A stretch of DNA of 24,878 nt from JBNKEI01 sp050288705. Its GTDB lineage: Bacteria; Myxococcota; Myxococcia; Myxococcales; UBA5297. Under the pieces are notes generated by a model. That model was not told where the DNA came from. It did not search any database and was given only the letters and a program-made list of their open reading frames with translations. Position numbers and translations under genes: made by a program. The stretch covers positions 1 through 24,878 of the forward strand of contig JBNKEI010000194.1 in assembly GCA_050288705.1 (NCBI GenBank). Direction: 5' to 3'. Of this stretch, positions 22,562 to 24,878 are shown piece by piece (position 1 is the first letter of the stretch; the number at the start of each line of letters is the position of its first letter).

Positions 22562-23788
22562 ATGAATAACAATAGCAAGACAGTCGGAATAGCTCCGGTT
22601 CTTTCAGAAGGCATTGCCGCGGCACGAGCCGGACATGTCGAAGAATTACGTGGGTGGTTAGCTAGAGGCAATGATCCAAATCAATATGACGCTGATGGCT
22701 GGACTGCCTTATTATGGGCCTCCGTTCGTGGTCATGCGGAAAGTGTAGAGCTTTTGATTAATAACAATATGCACCCTGCTGATGTTACTTTACCGCACCA
22801 AAAATCAGAGGGCCTAGCAATTCATTTAGCGGGACATTCTGGGGATGTAAAAACGGCGGAAAAACTATTAAATAGAAAACCGGAGCATCTTAACGCAGTA
22901 TGGGATCTCAATGGTCACGGTATTTTGCTTCAGGCCGCATTTTATGGCCATCTTGATCTCGCAAAGTTCCTCTTGGAAAAAGGTGCAGATACTTCGCTTA
23001 CCACCGCACGAGGACTAGGACCGTTAGAAATGGCGGCACAGTTCCAAAATCAGGCGATGGTGGATTTAATAAAACCCTATGATTCCCCCAAGGAAGCCAA
23101 AGCGGCTTACTATCAGGGCTATTTGAATAGAATTGCACCGATCATTCCGGCGGAGCAGAAACTGACTCAGCAATTAAGCGACGAACTTGTTAAAACAATC
23201 GAAGATGGCATCGAAAATGCTGCGATTAAATCTGATTCAGTGCAATTAACATTGAATACGGTAAAAGATTTGATCGAAAACCGTAAGGCAGAAGTGAATC
23301 GGCTGGGGGGGGCATTGCAGCAACCCCCGCTGATTACGGTTGCCACTGGGAATAATGGATTTCCACCTAACCCTGACCTGACATTTCTGCGTAATGAACT
23401 AACCAAATATTTGCTTGAACATGGCGCAGATCCGGCACAACACGAGAAGCATCCCATGGGGGTGCAAACTATTATTCGGGCGGCAGTTTTTAATCATCTG
23501 GATATTCTGAAAATGTGTGGGGAATATATGACACCCCAGGAATTGGCTGATGCAATCAATGAAATTCCGGTCGTTAATGGACTAACTGCAATGCATGACA
23601 CAGTACTACGGGCAACAATGGCAGCCGATGACCGTTTTCAGGGATACCTGGAACAGGCACGATGGTTTGTTGAACATGGCGGACGGAGCGACATGAAGGA
23701 TTTCTCCGGCGTAACACAGCGAAATATTGCCGAACGGGCTGAAAATGCGGAAGTCCGCAAACAACTTCTCGACGTACTTATACAATAA
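22562..23788 (+). CDS. Ankyrin-repeat protein
   Basis: This 408-residue soluble protein consists of ankyrin repeats. Clear copies read DADGWTALLWASVRGHAESV (about 44-63), LAIHLAGHSGDVKTAEKLL (about 87-105), LNGHGILLQAAFYGHLDLAK (about 119-138) and GLGPLEMAAQ. After a helical segment (about 170-260) further repeats follow (YLLEHGADP, IIRAAVFNHLDILKM, WFVEHGG). No signal peptide and no catalytic motif are seen, so it probably binds a partner protein, perhaps from the same operon. GGAGG at 22552-22556 is a strong ribosome site five bases before the ATG. An uninterrupted G8 run at 23305-23312 lies inside the coding frame and could be prone to slippage. Confidence 0.9.
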   Translation: MNNNSKTVGIAPVLSEGIAAARAGHVEELRGWLARGNDPNQYDADGWTALLWASVRGHAESVELLINNNMHPADVTLPHQKSEGLAIHLAGHSGDVKTAEKLLNRKPEHLNAVWDLNGHGILLQAAFYGHLDLAKFLLEKGADTSLTTARGLGPLEMAAQFQNQAMVDLIKPYDSPKEAKAAYYQGYLNRIAPIIPAEQKLTQQLSDELVKTIEDGIENAAIKSDSVQLTLNTVKDLIENRKAEVNRLGGALQQPPLITVATGNNGFPPNPDLTFLRNELTKYLLEHGADPAQHEKHPMGVQTIIRAAVFNHLDILKMCGEYMTPQELADAINEIPVVNGLTAMHDTVLRATMAADDRFQGYLEQARWFVEHGGRSDMKDFSGVTQRNIAERAENAEVRKQLLDVLIQ

Positions 23789-23837
23789 GAATTACTGATA
23801 GATCCGCACCTTAAAAAATCAAAGAAGGAGATAAACT

Positions 23838-24614
23838 ATGAATGCGCAGGGACAAAGAGAACCAAACAAAATGAAGCGTGACCTTGCTGCTGGCAAGGTC
23901 TGTATTGGAGCGACGATTACCATGAATAGTCCCATCGTCGCTGAAATAATGTCCCATATTGGATTCGACTGGTTGTGGTTCGAAATGGAGCATAGCGCCC
24001 TGAATTTCGATAATGTTTTAGCCATGCTGCAAACAACTAATGGTGCCGCGGTCACCACGGTAATCCGTGTTCCTTGGAACGACAAGACAATGATTAAGCA
24101 GGCATTGGACATTGGTCCTGACGGTATAATTATTCCGCTGGTTAATAGCCGTGAAGAGGCCGAATATGCAGTTCGCGCCCTGAAATATTCTCCCGTCGGC
24201 GAGCGAGGTGCAGGGTTAGGGCGTGCTCAATCTTATGGCTTGCACATGGGAGAATATCTGAGTACGGCGAATGATGAAGTGATGACCACTCTCATGATTG
24301 AACACATCCGGGCAGTGGAAAATATTGATGAAATTCTTACAGTCAAAGGAATAGACTCCCTGATAATTGGGACGTTGGATTTGTCTGGTAGCATGGGAAA
24401 ACTCGGACAAACTAACCACTCCGAAGTAGAAGAGGCAGTGCAAAAAGTTCTGACAGCGAGCAAAAAAGCTCGGGTTCCCTGCGGCATCATTACGGTTTCT
24501 CCCGAGCAAGCTAATCGACGAATTGAGCAAGGCTTTACCCAAATTATCGTCGGTATTGATGTTCTCTATCTCCATGGCGGAATAACTGCCGCATTGGAGC
24601 AAATCAGACATTGA
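23838..24614 (+). CDS. HpcH/HpaI-family aldolase
   Basis: The 258-residue class II pyruvate aldolase should cleave or form 2-keto-3-deoxy or 4-hydroxy-2-oxo acids with a divalent metal. Conserved sites are visible: His52 in FEMEHSALNFD (general base region), Arg77 in TVIRVPW, GERGAGLGRAQ (121-131), Glu155 in MIEHIRAVENIDEIL and Asp181 in IGTLDLSGSMG, the likely metal ligands. The glutamine usually two residues before the metal Glu is Met153 here, as far as I recall the family. Length is normal. AAGGAG at 23825-23830 is an excellent ribosome site. It closes the DJ-1/ankyrin cluster, 49 bp after the ankyrin gene. The natural substrate cannot be named; the broken Phenol_MetA_deg gene nearby hints at a catabolic context. 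Confidence 0.92.
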   Translation: MNAQGQREPNKMKRDLAAGKVCIGATITMNSPIVAEIMSHIGFDWLWFEMEHSALNFDNVLAMLQTTNGAAVTTVIRVPWNDKTMIKQALDIGPDGIIIPLVNSREEAEYAVRALKYSPVGERGAGLGRAQSYGLHMGEYLSTANDEVMTTLMIEHIRAVENIDEILTVKGIDSLIIGTLDLSGSMGKLGQTNHSEVEEAVQKVLTASKKARVPCGIITVSPEQANRRIEQGFTQIIVGIDVLYLHGGITAALEQIRH

Positions 24615-24813
24615 TCAGCCATTGGGTAATATCAATAATATCGCACCAATAAAGGCAAGCAAGCGCTTCACGAAGAGCCTGCTTGTATTTGTTTGTAAAT
24701 TCACGCTCCAGCGCGACCACAAACTTGTTTTGCTGCCGTACCTGCTCGCCCAAACGTACCGTGACAAAGTCCGCAAAACAGGTATCCTTCTCATACGGGG
24801 AGCTTCCAATCAT
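24604..24813 (-). CDS. Short ORF or gene remnant at window end
   Basis: A 69-codon minus-strand ORF from ATG 24813 ends 11 bases inside the 3' end of the aldolase gene. The translation (MIGSSPYEKDTCFADFVTVR at the start, a charged helix with ALEREFTNKYKQALRE, a hydrophobic end CLYWCDIIDITQWL) looks protein-like. The frame is open for 16 more codons upstream without an ATG, to a TAA at 24862-24864. This could be the remnant of a longer gene interrupted by that stop, a genuine small protein or chance. No Shine-Dalgarno is visible and I recognise no family. Confidence 0.3.
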   Translation of the reverse strand: MIGSSPYEKDTCFADFVTVRLGEQVRQQNKFVVALEREFTNKYKQALREALACLYWCDIIDITQWLINV

Positions 24814-24878
24814 GGGATGTTGGCCAGAATTTCCATAATTAAAATGGAAAGGACCGGAAAGTTATCTATTCTGATTGG

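Noticed and set aside
1..24878. CRISPR array, rRNA or tRNA genes
   Set aside because: I saw no regularly spaced repeats, no tRNA cloverleaf with TTCGA-type T-loop in a plausible frame and no rRNA-like sequence; a covariance search was not possible here.

Overview
The window reads as chromosomal DNA of a Gram-negative bacterium. It carries kdsA and kdsC for LPS inner-core KDO, lipoprotein maturation genes (lspA, lgt), and a protein with a signal peptide and a beta-barrel-like C-terminus. The best lineage guess is a deltaproteobacterial or Myxococcota-like organism. This rests on a transmembrane Hanks-type kinase, a pair of ArsA-like ATPases, long LspA and Lgt forms, a DUF3467 protein beside a GMC oxidoreductase, and a small protein resembling the C-terminal part of Myxococcus MXAN_5187. 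The assignment is inference from gene content, not from a phylogeny.

Layout. (1) Positions 1-1112 are gene-poor: a REP-like palindrome, a doubtful short minus-strand ORF and hairpins resembling the right end of an IS200/IS605 element. (2) Positions 1113-6686 hold seven minus-strand genes, read from 6686 down: TPR protein, two ArsA-like ATPases, YdjC-type deacetylase, thioredoxin, GT4 glycosyltransferase and a dual-specificity-type phosphatase. They are closely spaced and probably form one operon. (3) Positions 6879-8242 hold kdsA-kdsC on the plus strand, divergent from that operon and convergent with the barrel-like envelope gene at 8225-9562. (4) Positions 9832-13718 hold the DUF3467 gene, the GMC oxidoreductase and the membrane Ser/Thr kinase. 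(5) Positions 13908-19693 hold ileS-lspA-lgt and the MXAN_5187-like gene; IleS and LspA overlap.

From about 19700 the character changes. A visibly GC-rich MFS transporter gene (minus strand) abuts, at an 11-bp tandem duplication, a broken gene for a Phenol_MetA_deg/SphA-like outer-membrane protein. That pseudogene is interrupted by a one-base homopolymer frameshift and lacks its 3' end. Divergent from it is a plus-strand cluster: DJ-1/PfpI-type protein, ankyrin-repeat protein and HpcH/HpaI aldolase, each with a strong Shine-Dalgarno. This tail looks like an acquired, partly decayed catabolic island; an assembly join near 19.7 or 20.9 kb cannot be excluded from the sequence alone.

The most notable points are: a KdsA whose GPC metal-ligand cysteine position is aspartate while the other three metal ligands are kept; the DJ-1/ankyrin/aldolase cluster with no function I can name; the broken neighbour and junction footprint; the ArsA-pair operon with glycan genes and a Ser-rich phosphatase; and the orphan IS200/IS605-type hairpins, which could be an element relic or a stand-alone guide-type RNA.
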